Source: Campylobacterales bacterium
Lineage (GTDB): Bacteria; Campylobacterota; Campylobacteria; Campylobacterales; Hydrogenimonadaceae
Assembly (NCBI GenBank): GCA_027065515.1
Contig: JAMOOM010000162.1
Location: forward strand, 1 to 33,990
DNA length: 33,990 bases
Direction: 5' to 3'
Shown here one piece after another: positions 1 through 7,706 of the stretch (within the stretch, counting starts at the first letter, position 1; every line of letters begins with the position of its first letter). Position numbers and translations under genes: made by a program. Below the pieces are notes generated by a model that searched no databases, was not told the DNA's origin, and was given only the letters and a program-made list of their open reading frames with translations.

Positions 1-261
1 AACATCCATGCCTCCACAAAGCGTAGAGTTCAATACCCCTTTTTCTTTACTGAACCATATATGCCACTCGTCTGTCTCTTTTTCACAAACCAGATATCCG
101 ATACCATGTCTATCGGCGATCATCAGCAATGGCTGCGGCATACGATGGATAACGAGCTTGAAAAGATCGTTTCGTTGCATATTTTTCAGCACTTCTACCG
201 ACCTCTCCAGTGGCTCGGGATGCTCCAAGCCGCGCACATCCAGCTCAACCGTGGGCTCCAT
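1..261 (-). CDS. DUF2249 domain protein, C-terminus cut by window edge
   Basis: Partial gene: 87 codons are open from an ATG at 261 to the window edge with no stop. The protein opens with an acidic LDVRGLEHPEPLER stretch, a good match to the DUF2249 family as I remember it (a small alpha/beta, TusA-like fold of unknown biochemical role). The ATG overlaps the TGA of the upstream hemerythrin gene (ATGA), so the two are translationally coupled. DUF2249 proteins often sit beside hemerythrins and NO reductase genes, which fits this window. The function is unknown; a role in NO handling is inferred from context only. Confidence 0.75.
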   Translation of the reverse strand, partial: MEPTVELDVRGLEHPEPLERSVEVLKNMQRNDLFKLVIHRMPQPLLMIADRHGIGYLVCEKETDEWHIWFSKEKGVLNSTLCGGMDV

Positions 262-692
262 CAGAGTATTCGCATCTTTTCTACGATCTCTTCGGCATTG
301 GTGCCAAGAGCCCTGTCACACATCGCATAGAGCATCTGCTCCTCTTTCATATTGTGCTGCTGCAAAAGAACCATTAACGTATCGGCAACGGAAAAGAATC
401 TCTCCTTGTCCTCGTTTTTAATCGCTTCGGCAAGCTGTTCCAAAAGATTTCGAACCTGATTGTGCTCGTGGCGCATCATCTGCGTCGGGCCTTCACTGCT
501 TCCTGTAGCCTCTTCGAATGCAGGAAACAAAATCTCCTCTTCTTTGTCGAAATGCTTGAGCGTATCTACCATAAAATCTTCAAAAAATGTAAATGCTTCG
601 GTAAAATTTCCGTTACTTGCAGCCTGCTCAGCTTTCGAGAACGTTTCATCGCATCGCCTGTGCTCGGTCTGCATAAAATTTGAAATTTGCAT
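261..692 (-). CDS. Hemerythrin-like (HHE) domain protein
   Basis: A 143-residue soluble protein made almost entirely of helices, with the spaced His/Glu ligands of an HHE-type di-iron four-helix bundle: H11, H47 with E51 (HFDKEEE), H75/H77 (RHEH) and H113 with E117 (HNMKEEQ). Such proteins bind O2 or NO at a di-iron site, and some act in iron-sulfur repair or nitrosative stress defence. It starts at an ATG with AGGAG seven bases upstream, 17 bases after the stop of a 24-codon ORF, and overlaps the next gene by ATGA. The unit lies behind an FNR-type promoter (817-858), so I infer expression under anaerobic or nitrogen-oxide conditions. The exact ligand is not known. Confidence 0.85.
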   Translation of the reverse strand: MQISNFMQTEHRRCDETFSKAEQAASNGNFTEAFTFFEDFMVDTLKHFDKEEEILFPAFEEATGSSEGPTQMMRHEHNQVRNLLEQLAEAIKNEDKERFFSVADTLMVLLQQHNMKEEQMLYAMCDRALGTNAEEIVEKMRIL

Positions 693-709
693 ACTATCTC
701 CTGTTTACT

Positions 710-784
710 CTATTTGAACATAAAATATATTTTTCCCATCAACACACTCGTAAGAAAAAGAAAAGAGACTAAAATCCAATCCAT
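710..784 (-). CDS. 24-residue single-span membrane miniprotein
   Basis: A 24-codon ORF starting MDWIL and ending FMFK, almost entirely one hydrophobic helix with a lysine near the centre and one at the C-terminus. The start ATG at 784 is preceded by AAAAGGAG with a 7-base gap, the best ribosome-binding site in this stretch. A longer in-frame reading to an ATG at 892 has no ribosome-binding site and would run through the FNR-type box and -10 element, so I reject it. An internal ATG at 802 would lie only about 8 bases from the predicted transcription start. It is the first gene of the hemerythrin-DUF2249 unit. Its size and shape recall oxidase miniproteins such as CydX, but I recognise no family. 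No function is assigned. Confidence 0.55.
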   Translation of the reverse strand: MDWILVSFLFLTSVLMGKIYFMFK

Positions 785-816
785 AAACCTGCTCCTTTTC
801 ATCTGTTTGTCCGGTG

Positions 817-858
817 ATTTTACTATAAACCGGCCTAAAACACGTTGATGCTCATCAA
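817..858 (-). promoter_or_regulatory. FNR-type class II promoter for the hemerythrin unit
   Basis: A perfect TTGAT-N4-ATCAA palindrome lies at 845-858. Reading toward the hemerythrin genes, 22 bases separate it from TAAAAT (822-817), which places the box centre at -41.5 for a start near 810. This is the standard geometry of class II activation by FNR/DNR-type proteins. The box lies 206 bases upstream of nrdD on the other strand, so an effect on nrdD is possible, but I see no well-placed -10 in that direction. Confidence 0.8.
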
Positions 859-1008
859 TCGTCACTACATAGTCACAAAGGATATATTTCATATATTGAC
901 GTGACGCTATCGTGAGATATTTTTTTATGGCTTAAAAAGTGCGCTTGGCCTATCATTTGAATGTCGAAAATATTTCGGTATTTACCTCAAATACCCAAAC
1001 TGCATACG

Positions 1009-1041
1009 GGAGCGATGGCCGAATGGCTTTGGCTCCGCTCC
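1009..1041 (+). other. Stem-loop in the nrdD leader
   Basis: GGAGCG (1009-1014) pairs perfectly with CGCTCC (1036-1041). An inner GGCC/GGCT pairing (1017-1020 with 1025-1028) can form in the loop. It ends 22 bases before the nrdD ATG and is not followed by a T run, so it does not look like a terminator. It may affect translation or mRNA stability. The rest of 785-1063 holds the FNR-type promoter and no other feature I can support. Confidence 0.4.
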
Positions 1042-1063
1042 TTAATATAGAAAAGAGAACAGA

Positions 1064-3232
1064 ATGAGAATCAAAGAGATTTTAAAACGCGACGGTTCCA
1101 CGGAACCATTCGCTCCATACAAGATTGAAGATGCGATCAAGGCTGCATTCCAAAGCCGCGCCAAGCCCTACAACCCGACTATCTTCTTTGCCGTCATAGA
1201 TCGTCTCTCAAACACCAGACGCGTTGCGGTGGAAGAGATACAGGACATGATCGAACAGACACTTTTTGAAGCCGGACATTTCGAGGTGATGAGGTCGTTT
1301 ATGCTCTATCGTCACACTCACAAAATGCAGCGTGAGCATATCATGGGGCTTACTGACGATACGACCTATATCGATTCCAGTGCGACGATCGAAGAGTATA
1401 TCTCCAAAAGCGACTGGCGCATCAACGCCAATTCCAACACCGGATACTCCCATGCAGGCCTTATCAACAATACTGCCGGGAAAGTGATTGCAAACTATTG
1501 GCTCGACAAAATATATTCCAAAGAGGAAGGATATGCTCACCGAAATGGCGATTACCATATTCATGACCTCGATTGCCTGAGCGGTTATTGCGCAGGATGG
1601 AGTCTGCGCGTATTGCTTGACGAGGGATTCAACGGGGTCAGAGGCAGAGTAGAGAGCCGACCGCCAAGCCACTTTCGTGAAGCCCTTGGACAGATGGCGA
1701 ATTTTTTGGGGATTTTGCAAAGCGAGTGGGCTGGAGCGCAGGCTTTCAGCTCGTTCGATACATATCTTGCTCCATATGTATTCAAAGACAAGTTGGACTA
1801 TTCCGAGATCAAAAAGGCGGTGCGTAGTTTTGTTTACAACCTGAACGTTCCTGCAAGATGGGGGCAATCTCCCTTTACGAATATCACGATCGACTGGACG
1901 GTGCCGGAAGATCTAAAGGAGCAGATTCCCACGAAAAACCAACACCATCTTTTCGAAGAAGTGAATGACGAAACGCTGCTCGAAGAGGCGAAAAAAAGAG
2001 ACTCTGGTGTAAAATCTCTCAAAGATCTCCAGTATCGCCACTTTCAAAAAGAGATGAACCTGATAAACCGAGCATACTATGAAGTGATGACCGAAGGCGA
2101 CAGCACTGGACAGCCTTTCACTTTTCCGATTCCTACCGTCAACATCACCGAAGATTTCGACTGGTATGGCGAAAATACCGATATACTCTTTGAAAATACG
2201 GCAAAAATCGGATCCTCCTATTTTCAAAATTTCATAGGCAGCCAGTATATTCGAGGTGAAAACGGCGAGCTTATACCGAATGAAGAGGCATACAAACCAG
2301 GTCATGTGCGCAGCATGTGCTGCCGTCTGCAGCTGGATCTGCGCGAACTTCTCAAGCGCGGCGGCGGACTCTTTGGAAGTGCGGAGATGACCGGAAGCAT
2401 AGGAGTAGTCACCATCAATATGGCACGCCTTGGATATCTCTACAAAGGCGACAAAGAAGGCCTTTTGACACGCCTAGAAGAGTTGATGGATATGGCCAGC
2501 TCTACACTGGAGAAAAAAAGAGCCTTTATCCAAGACCTCTACGATCGGGGACTCTTTCCGTATACAAAGCGCTATCTTCCGGGCTTCAACAACCACTTTT
2601 CCACAATAGGCATCAACGGTATGAATGAAATGATACGCAACTTCACCAGCGATACGGACCATATCGCAAGTGAAAGCGGCCAACGATTCGCGATCGAAAT
2701 TCTCGATTTCATGCGAACAAAACTCAAAAAATACCAAGAGGATACAGGCAACCTCTACAATCTCGAAGCCACACCTGCGGAAGGGACTACCTATCGATTC
2801 GCCAAAGAGGACAAGAAGCGCTACCCGAACATATTGCAAGCGGGTATGGAGGAAAATATCTATTACACAAACTCTTCGCAGATTCCCGTGGATTGGACCG
2901 AGGACCCGTTCGAGGCCCTGATGCTGCAAGATGAGCTACAGTGCAAATATACCGGCGGTACGGTTTTGCATCTATATATGCGTGAGAGAATAAGCTCGGC
3001 ACAGACATGCCGAAATCTGGTCAAAAAGGTCATTACCAACTTCCGGCTCCCATATATCACGATCACACCGCTTTTTTCGGTCTGCCCCAAACACGGATAT
3101 ATTCCGGGTGAACACGAGTATTGCCCCAAGTGCGATGAAGAGATTCTGCTCGCTTGTGAAACCGATGAAATCTGTGAAGCGGACGTGAACGATAAACCCA
3201 ATTCAACAAAGGAGGAAAAAGATGCATCGTAA
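1064..3232 (+). CDS. nrdD: Anaerobic ribonucleoside-triphosphate reductase, large part without glycyl-radical tail
   Basis: A class III ribonucleotide reductase that makes dNTPs without oxygen. Residues 1-90 are an ATP-cone (opening MRIKEILKRDGS), followed by the ten-stranded barrel with the active-site MCCRL segment and a GGGLFGSAEMTGSIG stretch. Near the C-terminus is the zinc site, CPKH at 674 and CPKC at 687-690. The protein then runs through a polar tail and stops at residue 722 without the usual R-V-x-G-Y glycyl-radical motif. That motif is present in the next ORF, in the +1 frame, which overlaps this gene by 11 bases. The start ATG follows AAAGAGA. It is followed by nrdG. The family call is secure; the split tail is the unusual part. 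Confidence 0.93.
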   Translation: MRIKEILKRDGSTEPFAPYKIEDAIKAAFQSRAKPYNPTIFFAVIDRLSNTRRVAVEEIQDMIEQTLFEAGHFEVMRSFMLYRHTHKMQREHIMGLTDDTTYIDSSATIEEYISKSDWRINANSNTGYSHAGLINNTAGKVIANYWLDKIYSKEEGYAHRNGDYHIHDLDCLSGYCAGWSLRVLLDEGFNGVRGRVESRPPSHFREALGQMANFLGILQSEWAGAQAFSSFDTYLAPYVFKDKLDYSEIKKAVRSFVYNLNVPARWGQSPFTNITIDWTVPEDLKEQIPTKNQHHLFEEVNDETLLEEAKKRDSGVKSLKDLQYRHFQKEMNLINRAYYEVMTEGDSTGQPFTFPIPTVNITEDFDWYGENTDILFENTAKIGSSYFQNFIGSQYIRGENGELIPNEEAYKPGHVRSMCCRLQLDLRELLKRGGGLFGSAEMTGSIGVVTINMARLGYLYKGDKEGLLTRLEELMDMASSTLEKKRAFIQDLYDRGLFPYTKRYLPGFNNHFSTIGINGMNEMIRNFTSDTDHIASESGQRFAIEILDFMRTKLKKYQEDTGNLYNLEATPAEGTTYRFAKEDKKRYPNILQAGMEENIYYTNSSQIPVDWTEDPFEALMLQDELQCKYTGGTVLHLYMRERISSAQTCRNLVKKVITNFRLPYITITPLFSVCPKHGYIPGEHEYCPKCDEEILLACETDEICEADVNDKPNSTKEEKDAS

Positions 3233-3374
3233 AGAACTTTTAAAACAGATGGCTCACAAGAGGACACGCTGTACAGTCTATACCCGCGTGATGGGATACC
3301 ATAGGCCCGTGGAGAGTTTCAATATAGGCAAAAAAGGCGAACATCGCCAGAGAAAACAATTTGTCGAACGATAA
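3222..3374 (+). CDS. nrdD: Separate glycyl-radical domain of NrdD (50 residues)
   Basis: A 50-codon ORF carrying the missing NrdD C-terminal motif: VYTRVMGYHRPV at residues 19-30, with G25 as the expected radical site, then a basic tail ending KQFVER. Conventional NrdD proteins end with a very similar stretch (R-V-x-G-Y-x-R-P-V). The ATG lies 6 bases after a near-perfect GGAGG site inside the end of the large nrdD gene. It overlaps nrdD by 11 bases in the +1 frame and nrdG by 14 bases. The strong ribosome-binding site argues for a separate polypeptide that docks onto the large part, as YfiD does for pyruvate formate-lyase. A +1 frameshift fusion or a sequencing indel are the alternatives. Confidence 0.85.
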   Translation: MHRKELLKQMAHKRTRCTVYTRVMGYHRPVESFNIGKKGEHRQRKQFVER

Positions 3375-4038
3375 AATCATATACGACATTACCCCGTTTA
3401 CCCATCTGGACTATCCGGGTAAACTGGCGGCAATAGTCTGGTTTGCAGGGTGCAACATGCGTTGCATCTATTGTTACAACAGCGATATCGTGTTCGCCAA
3501 AGAGGGAAGCTATACACCAGAAGAGCTATATGCATTCCTGCGCAAAAGAGAAGGATTGCTCGATGGCGTAGTGCTAAGCGGAGGCGAACCGACGCTTCGT
3601 GATATAGAACCGATCTGTAGCACGATTAAAAAGATGGGGTTTTCCGTAAAGCTCGACACCAACGGGCTTCGCCCAGATCGAATCAAATATTTGATAAAAG
3701 AGGAGCTGATAGATTACATTGCACTCGATTTCAAAGCCAAAAATGAAAAATTCGGCTATATTACAGGATCGAGCCTTTTTCAAAACTTTATGGAAACGCT
3801 CGATTTTCTGATTACAGAATCTTTCGATTTCGAAGTTAGAACCACTGTCCACGCCGATCTTCTAGAGCCAGAAGATATCAATGAAATGATACAGGAATTG
3901 GCAAAAAGGGGATACAAAGGAAACTATTATCTACAAAAATTCGTTCCTACACAGGCCAATATAGGAAACATCGACTCTCCCGTTCAACATTTCGATACCA
4001 CCCTTCTGAGCGAAACCATTCCTGTAATTTGGCGATAG
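3361..4038 (+). CDS. nrdG: Anaerobic ribonucleotide reductase activating protein, radical SAM
   Basis: A 225-residue radical SAM activase that generates the glycyl radical on the reductase. The CNMRCIYC motif (C-x3-C-x2-C, near residue 31) binds the [4Fe-4S] cluster, and LSGGEPTL is the SAM-contacting GGE motif. The length and C-terminal half match the larger NrdG2-type activases rather than the roughly 150-residue E. coli NrdG. The start is a TTG at 3361, inside the end of the 50-residue glycyl-radical ORF; the first in-frame ATG would fall inside the cluster motif. It ends 7 bases from the convergent response-regulator gene, with no obvious terminator between them. Confidence 0.9.
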   Translation: MSNDKIIYDITPFTHLDYPGKLAAIVWFAGCNMRCIYCYNSDIVFAKEGSYTPEELYAFLRKREGLLDGVVLSGGEPTLRDIEPICSTIKKMGFSVKLDTNGLRPDRIKYLIKEELIDYIALDFKAKNEKFGYITGSSLFQNFMETLDFLITESFDFEVRTTVHADLLEPEDINEMIQELAKRGYKGNYYLQKFVPTQANIGNIDSPVQHFDTTLLSETIPVIWR

Positions 4039-4045
4039 CACTACT

Positions 4046-4744
4046 TCAGTCGCCAATACCGTTTTTCACCCTTAGCACATACCCCTGTCCAGATATATTT
4101 TCTATCAACGATTTATCGCTCTTTTTGCGAACACGCCGTATAAACGTCCGCAATCTTTCGTCGCTGACATTTTCATCCTCCCAGAGCCTCTCCTTGATCG
4201 CCTCGTTGCTGAGATAGTTATTGGGGCTGTGCAGCAATTGGGCTATAAACCGGCTCTCTCTTTGACTCAAATGTATAAGTATTCCGTTTTTGAAAAGCTG
4301 TTCGCTTTGCAAGTCATACGCAAAAGGCTCTTTGAGCGCTATCAGGCTGCGCTTTTTCAATGTTTTGGCCAAAGAGCAAAGGTATGTCAGAAGCTCTTCG
4401 GGGTCGAAAGGCTTGATGAAATATTTCACCACTCCTGCATCGATGGCACCTAGAAGCTTCTCTTTGTCGCTGTATGCGCTTAAAATCACCACAGGAAGAT
4501 CGGGAAACTCCTTTTTGACCACACCCGTCATCTCCAGACCGTTCATTTTAGGCATCGTGATATCGGTAATCAATACATCCGGTTTTACATCTCTTATCTT
4601 TGCGACTCCCTCGATACCGTCGTATGCCACGACAAAGCGTTCGAAGTAGTCCCCTATCGCCTCTTTCAAGAGTCCAGCCAGCCTAGGCTCGTCCTCGACC
4701 AACACCACTTTCATCCTTGCAAGCCTGCCAGAACAAGGCATCAC
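4046..4744 (-). CDS. OmpR/PhoB-type response regulator
   Basis: An N-terminal receiver domain: acidic pair in VEDEP, phospho-acceptor Asp in LITDITMPKMNG (D61 from the first Met, D51 from the internal one), Ser in ILSAYSD and Lys in KYFIKPF. It is followed by a winged-helix DNA-binding domain with LSQRESRFIAQLL and a terminal GQGYVLR. The first ATG overlaps the TGA of the kinase gene, and a GGGGGAAGAG site precedes it. A start at 4714 (MKVVLVEDE) would match the usual N-terminus of the family; both are possible. The regulator and kinase form a pair. The target genes are not known. Confidence 0.9.
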   Translation of the reverse strand: MMPCSGRLARMKVVLVEDEPRLAGLLKEAIGDYFERFVVAYDGIEGVAKIRDVKPDVLITDITMPKMNGLEMTGVVKKEFPDLPVVILSAYSDKEKLLGAIDAGVVKYFIKPFDPEELLTYLCSLAKTLKKRSLIALKEPFAYDLQSEQLFKNGILIHLSQRESRFIAQLLHSPNNYLSNEAIKERLWEDENVSDERLRTFIRRVRKKSDKSLIENISGQGYVLRVKNGIGD

Positions 4745-5958
4745 TCTTCCCCCTTCATTGGCAGATCGATCAAAAATACCGCACCTTCTGGGGTATTGTC
4801 TACCTTAATCGTACCCGCAAAACTCTTTTCGATAATCATCTTCGACATAAAAAGCCCCAATCCGGTTCCTTTCGCTGCATGCTTGGTGGTGTAATATGGC
4901 TCAAAAAGTCTCTCCAGTACATCTTCGGGGATACCCCCCGCGTTATCCTCCACGCTTATTCTCACACACCCATTTGGTCCTTTGGCCACTGAAATATCGA
5001 TATTTCGCCCACTCTCTTTCGAAGCTCCTTCGAAAGCCTCGTTGGCATTTTGAAAAAGATTTATAAATACCTGGGAGAGCTCGTTGCGTACGCCTTTGAT
5101 TTTCAAAGACTCATCTATCCTCTTCTTTATGTCGATTTGATTTTTATCGAGTGTCTTTCCAAAGACCTGTAGCGCATCCTCTACGCTTTGTGCCGGAGCG
5201 AACACCTCTTTGGGCTTTCCAGGTTTGAAAAAGTTGATGAAATCCTCGATCGTTTGCGACATATTCTGCATTATCTGCTTGGATTCTTCATAAAAAGCAT
5301 CCACCTTTTTCAGATCTTGTTGATGGGCGACCTTTTTCATATTGAAAAGCGTCAGTGACAGTTCCGTAAGAGGCTGCCTCCACTGGTGGGCTATATTGGC
5401 CATCATTTGCCCTAGATTGGCCATACGAGATTGAAAAAAGAGCATTTTCTGTTTCTCTTCATTCTTGCGAACCTCTTCGGCCACTCTCTCTTCAAGGCTT
5501 TTGTTGAGCTCATATAGTTTTCTCGTCTGCATACGCACCCTCTCTTCAAGAGTCCGGTTGAGCACTTCGAGCTCTCTATCTTTTTTCTCCAGCGCTATTT
5601 TTAATTTCATCTCCTTTGTTACATCGTATCTAATCGCGATGAACTCTTCTATTTCACCTTTTTGATCGAGTATAGGAATGATGGTCGTATTGACATAAAA
5701 AGTGGATCCATCCTTGGCCATATTCATCACGGTGGAGCGAAAAGTCTTTTTGGCTAAAATCGTAGCCCACAACCGACGAAAACTCTCTTTCGGTACATCG
5801 GGATGGCGAATGATATTATGGTTTTGTCCCACCAGCTCATCTTTTGAATAGCCTGAAATTTTGCAAAACTCATCATTGACGAATGTGATAATTCCATTAA
5901 TGTCGGTTTTGGAAACGATATTCGAATTCTCTATCGCCTCTTTGTATTGTTGAAACAA
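4741..5958 (-). CDS. Cytoplasmic PAS histidine kinase
   Basis: A 405-residue sensor kinase with no membrane span. Residues 15-115 form an Aer-like PAS domain (NGIITFVNDEFCKISGYS, then RHPDVPKESF). A long coiled coil covers about 115-175. The phospho-acceptor is H191 in NIAHQWRQPL, a form common in Campylobacterota kinases. The ATPase domain shows the N box (NLFQNANEAF), DNAGGIP and GTGLGL. The start is TTG at 5958, with AAGGAAA about 8 bases upstream; the nearby ATG at 5962 is out of frame. The Aer-like PAS suggests redox or flavin sensing. That is inference, and the cofactor cannot be read from sequence. It ends by overlapping its response regulator. Confidence 0.88.
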   Translation of the reverse strand: MFQQYKEAIENSNIVSKTDINGIITFVNDEFCKISGYSKDELVGQNHNIIRHPDVPKESFRRLWATILAKKTFRSTVMNMAKDGSTFYVNTTIIPILDQKGEIEEFIAIRYDVTKEMKLKIALEKKDRELEVLNRTLEERVRMQTRKLYELNKSLEERVAEEVRKNEEKQKMLFFQSRMANLGQMMANIAHQWRQPLTELSLTLFNMKKVAHQQDLKKVDAFYEESKQIMQNMSQTIEDFINFFKPGKPKEVFAPAQSVEDALQVFGKTLDKNQIDIKKRIDESLKIKGVRNELSQVFINLFQNANEAFEGASKESGRNIDISVAKGPNGCVRISVEDNAGGIPEDVLERLFEPYYTTKHAAKGTGLGLFMSKMIIEKSFAGTIKVDNTPEGAVFLIDLPMKGEE

Positions 5959-5988
5959 CCATTTTCCTTTCTGTTTTTACGCGATCCT

Positions 5989-6978
5989 TTATGCGTATCC
6001 GCTCTCCCACTCTTCAAACTCCGGCGAAAAATAGCGTATTCGCACCTTTTTGAACTCTCTTGTCGAATAGAGATAATCATACTCGTTCACGCCGATCTCT
6101 TCAGCCATCTCTTCGACGATACTCTCCACCTCTTCACGGCTCTTGCCATGCACCATCGAAAAGAGAGGATATGGCCACTCGGGATATACAGGGCGCAGAT
6201 AGCAGTGACTGACCGCACTGTAGGCGGCCACAGTCTCTCCTATCTCTTCGGCGCTATCTTCTGGCACCTTCCATACCACCATCGCATTGGCGGTAAAGCC
6301 CGCTTTTCTATGGTATAAAATAGCAGCGAACCTCCGCATAAGCCCAGCTTTTTTCATACGCTCCACCTCTTTGGAAAGCGTTTCGTAGTCTATACCGAGC
6401 TCCTCGACGACTGGAGCAAAAGGCTCTTTGAACGGCTCGATATCTTTTTGCAACGCCCTGACGAGCTCGTAATGGATATGCTCCATCGTCATGGGCTCTT
6501 TTTTTGAACGCCTGAGTCGCTCTTTTTTCGCTCGGTCGCCTTTGACATCGAGCTGAACGGATATTTTGAACATCTTCTTGGTCGGCAATATCACATATCT
6601 CTTTGCACCTGTCTTTTTTGCGAGCAATTCCACGGTTTTCTCCAGCCCCAGCTTGGAATCTGGCGCCACTGCGATCGTGAACCACAAGTTGAAGGGATTG
6701 TCACGCTCGTAATTGTGGCTGACTCCAGGATGAGTGTTTATGATAGCCGCCGCTTCATCGATATTGTCGGTTTTAAATGCCACGAGGGATGATTTGTAAC
6801 CAAGCGATTTTGTATCGAAAATCGCCGATGTCTGACGAATGACCTTTCGCTCTTTCAGCGAACGGTAAAGATCCAATACATCATCCTCGTTACTTTCCAA
6901 TTTTTCGGCCAGATCGGCGAAAGGTCGCTGCGAAACAGGAAAGCCCTTCTGGATGAGTGTCAAAAATTCTTTTTCCAT
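5989..6978 (-). CDS. Fused siroheme decarboxylase (AhbA-AhbB / NirDLGH type)
   Basis: A 329-residue protein with two AsnC/Lrp-like halves. The N-half (1-155) has a winged helix and an AhbA-like core with SHNYERDNPFNLWF at 87-100. The C-half (165-329) has a second winged helix and the AhbB-like VSHCYLRP and WPYPLFSMVHG stretches at 256-278. This family removes the two acetate side chains of siroheme to give 12,18-didecarboxysiroheme, the branch point to heme d1. Many denitrifiers use four separate or partly fused subunits (NirD, L, G, H); here one gene holds both types. It is often misannotated as a transcription regulator. It diverges from sirC across a 146-base region. A sigma-70-like promoter (TTGACT at 7071-7066, TATTAT at 7046-7041) could serve it. 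Confidence 0.85.
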   Translation of the reverse strand: MEKEFLTLIQKGFPVSQRPFADLAEKLESNEDDVLDLYRSLKERKVIRQTSAIFDTKSLGYKSSLVAFKTDNIDEAAAIINTHPGVSHNYERDNPFNLWFTIAVAPDSKLGLEKTVELLAKKTGAKRYVILPTKKMFKISVQLDVKGDRAKKERLRRSKKEPMTMEHIHYELVRALQKDIEPFKEPFAPVVEELGIDYETLSKEVERMKKAGLMRRFAAILYHRKAGFTANAMVVWKVPEDSAEEIGETVAAYSAVSHCYLRPVYPEWPYPLFSMVHGKSREEVESIVEEMAEEIGVNEYDYLYSTREFKKVRIRYFSPEFEEWESGYA

Positions 6979-7057
6979 AACAATATTCCCCTTTGTCGTT
7001 CAGTGACACCACTTTGAGGCGTCCACAACTCTTTGATGAAATAATACAATATTTTTC

Positions 7058-7099
7058 TTGATAGCAGTCAAACATACACAAGCTGGGCTATGGTAATAT
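7058..7099 (+). promoter_or_regulatory. FNR-type class II promoter for sirC
   Basis: TTGAT-AGCA-GTCAA at 7058-7071 (nine of ten consensus half-site bases) is followed after 22 bases by TAATAT (7094-7099). The box centre is therefore at -41.5 for a start near 7106, 19 bases before the sirC TTG. In the other direction, toward the siroheme decarboxylase, no -10 sits at this spacing, so activation looks one-sided. Confidence 0.78.
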
Positions 7100-7124
7100 A
7101 CTCCACTTCAAAAAGGATATCATA

Positions 7125-7706
7125 TTGGCCTATTTCCCGGCATTCATCAAACTAGACAACCGCAAAGTCCTGCTGGTTGGAGGTGGTCATATCGCCACTG
7201 AAAAACTTGAAAAACTGGTAGATTTCACAAACGAAATCACGATAGTGGCGCCAGAAATTTCCGAAGAGATCGAATCCATAGCAAACGAAAGAGGAATCGT
7301 TTGCCATCGCCGCACCTATCGACATGAAGATTTGAACGATATTTTCATTGTTGTCGTGGCAGTTGACGATATGGCGTTGCAAAAAGAGATATACGAAGCG
7401 TGCCAGAGTCGGCACATACTCTGCAACAGCGTCGATTCGGTAGATTATTGCGATTTCATTTTTCCTTCATATACGAAAAAAGGATCTCTTACCGTCGCGT
7501 TTTCGACTTCGGGCATTTCGCCCTCTGTGGCGAAATATCTTCGTCGAGCGATCGAAAAGGTTATACCGGACTCAATTTCCGACTTTCTTGAAGAGATGAA
7601 AACACTCCGGAAATCTCTACCAAAAGGAAAAGAGCGAATGAAACTGCTCGATGATAAGGCCAAAGAGTATATCGACAATCTGTTCGACAAAAAGGAAAAA
7701 CAGTGA
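7125..7706 (+). CDS. sirC: Precorrin-2 dehydrogenase / sirohydrochlorin ferrochelatase
   Basis: A 193-residue protein matching the N-terminal half of CysG (Met8/SirC family). It has the NAD-binding Rossmann loop VLLVGGGHIATEKLEKL at 15-31 and the conserved SGISPSVAKYLR segment. It oxidises precorrin-2 to sirohydrochlorin and may insert iron to give siroheme. Whether it does both steps cannot be told from sequence. The start is a TTG at 7125 with AGGAT upstream. It sits behind its own FNR-type promoter, next to the methyltransferase and decarboxylase that act before and after it, so it probably serves heme d1 synthesis as well as siroheme. Its TGA overlaps the ATG of the next gene. Confidence 0.88.
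   Translation: MAYFPAFIKLDNRKVLLVGGGHIATEKLEKLVDFTNEITIVAPEISEEIESIANERGIVCHRRTYRHEDLNDIFIVVVAVDDMALQKEIYEACQSRHILCNSVDSVDYCDFIFPSYTKKGSLTVAFSTSGISPSVAKYLRRAIEKVIPDSISDFLEEMKTLRKSLPKGKERMKLLDDKAKEYIDNLFDKKEKQ

Noticed and set aside
8-421. 137-codon plus-strand ORF at the window start
   Set aside because: It lies antisense to the DUF2249 and hemerythrin genes, has no recognisable domain and no ribosome-binding site.
710-892. 60-codon reading of the miniprotein gene from the ATG at 892
   Set aside because: No ribosome-binding site at 892, and the extra codons cover the FNR-type box and the -10 element. The ATG at 784 has a strong site.
1208-1867. 219-codon antisense ORF inside nrdD
   Set aside because: Codon-bias shadow of nrdD; no known motif and no start signal.
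3211-3232. Programmed -1 frameshift joining NrdD to the glycyl-radical ORF
   Set aside because: The downstream ORF is in the +1 frame, so a -1 slip cannot join them. A strong ribosome site and ATG explain its translation. A +1 event or sequencing error remains possible and is noted in the findings.
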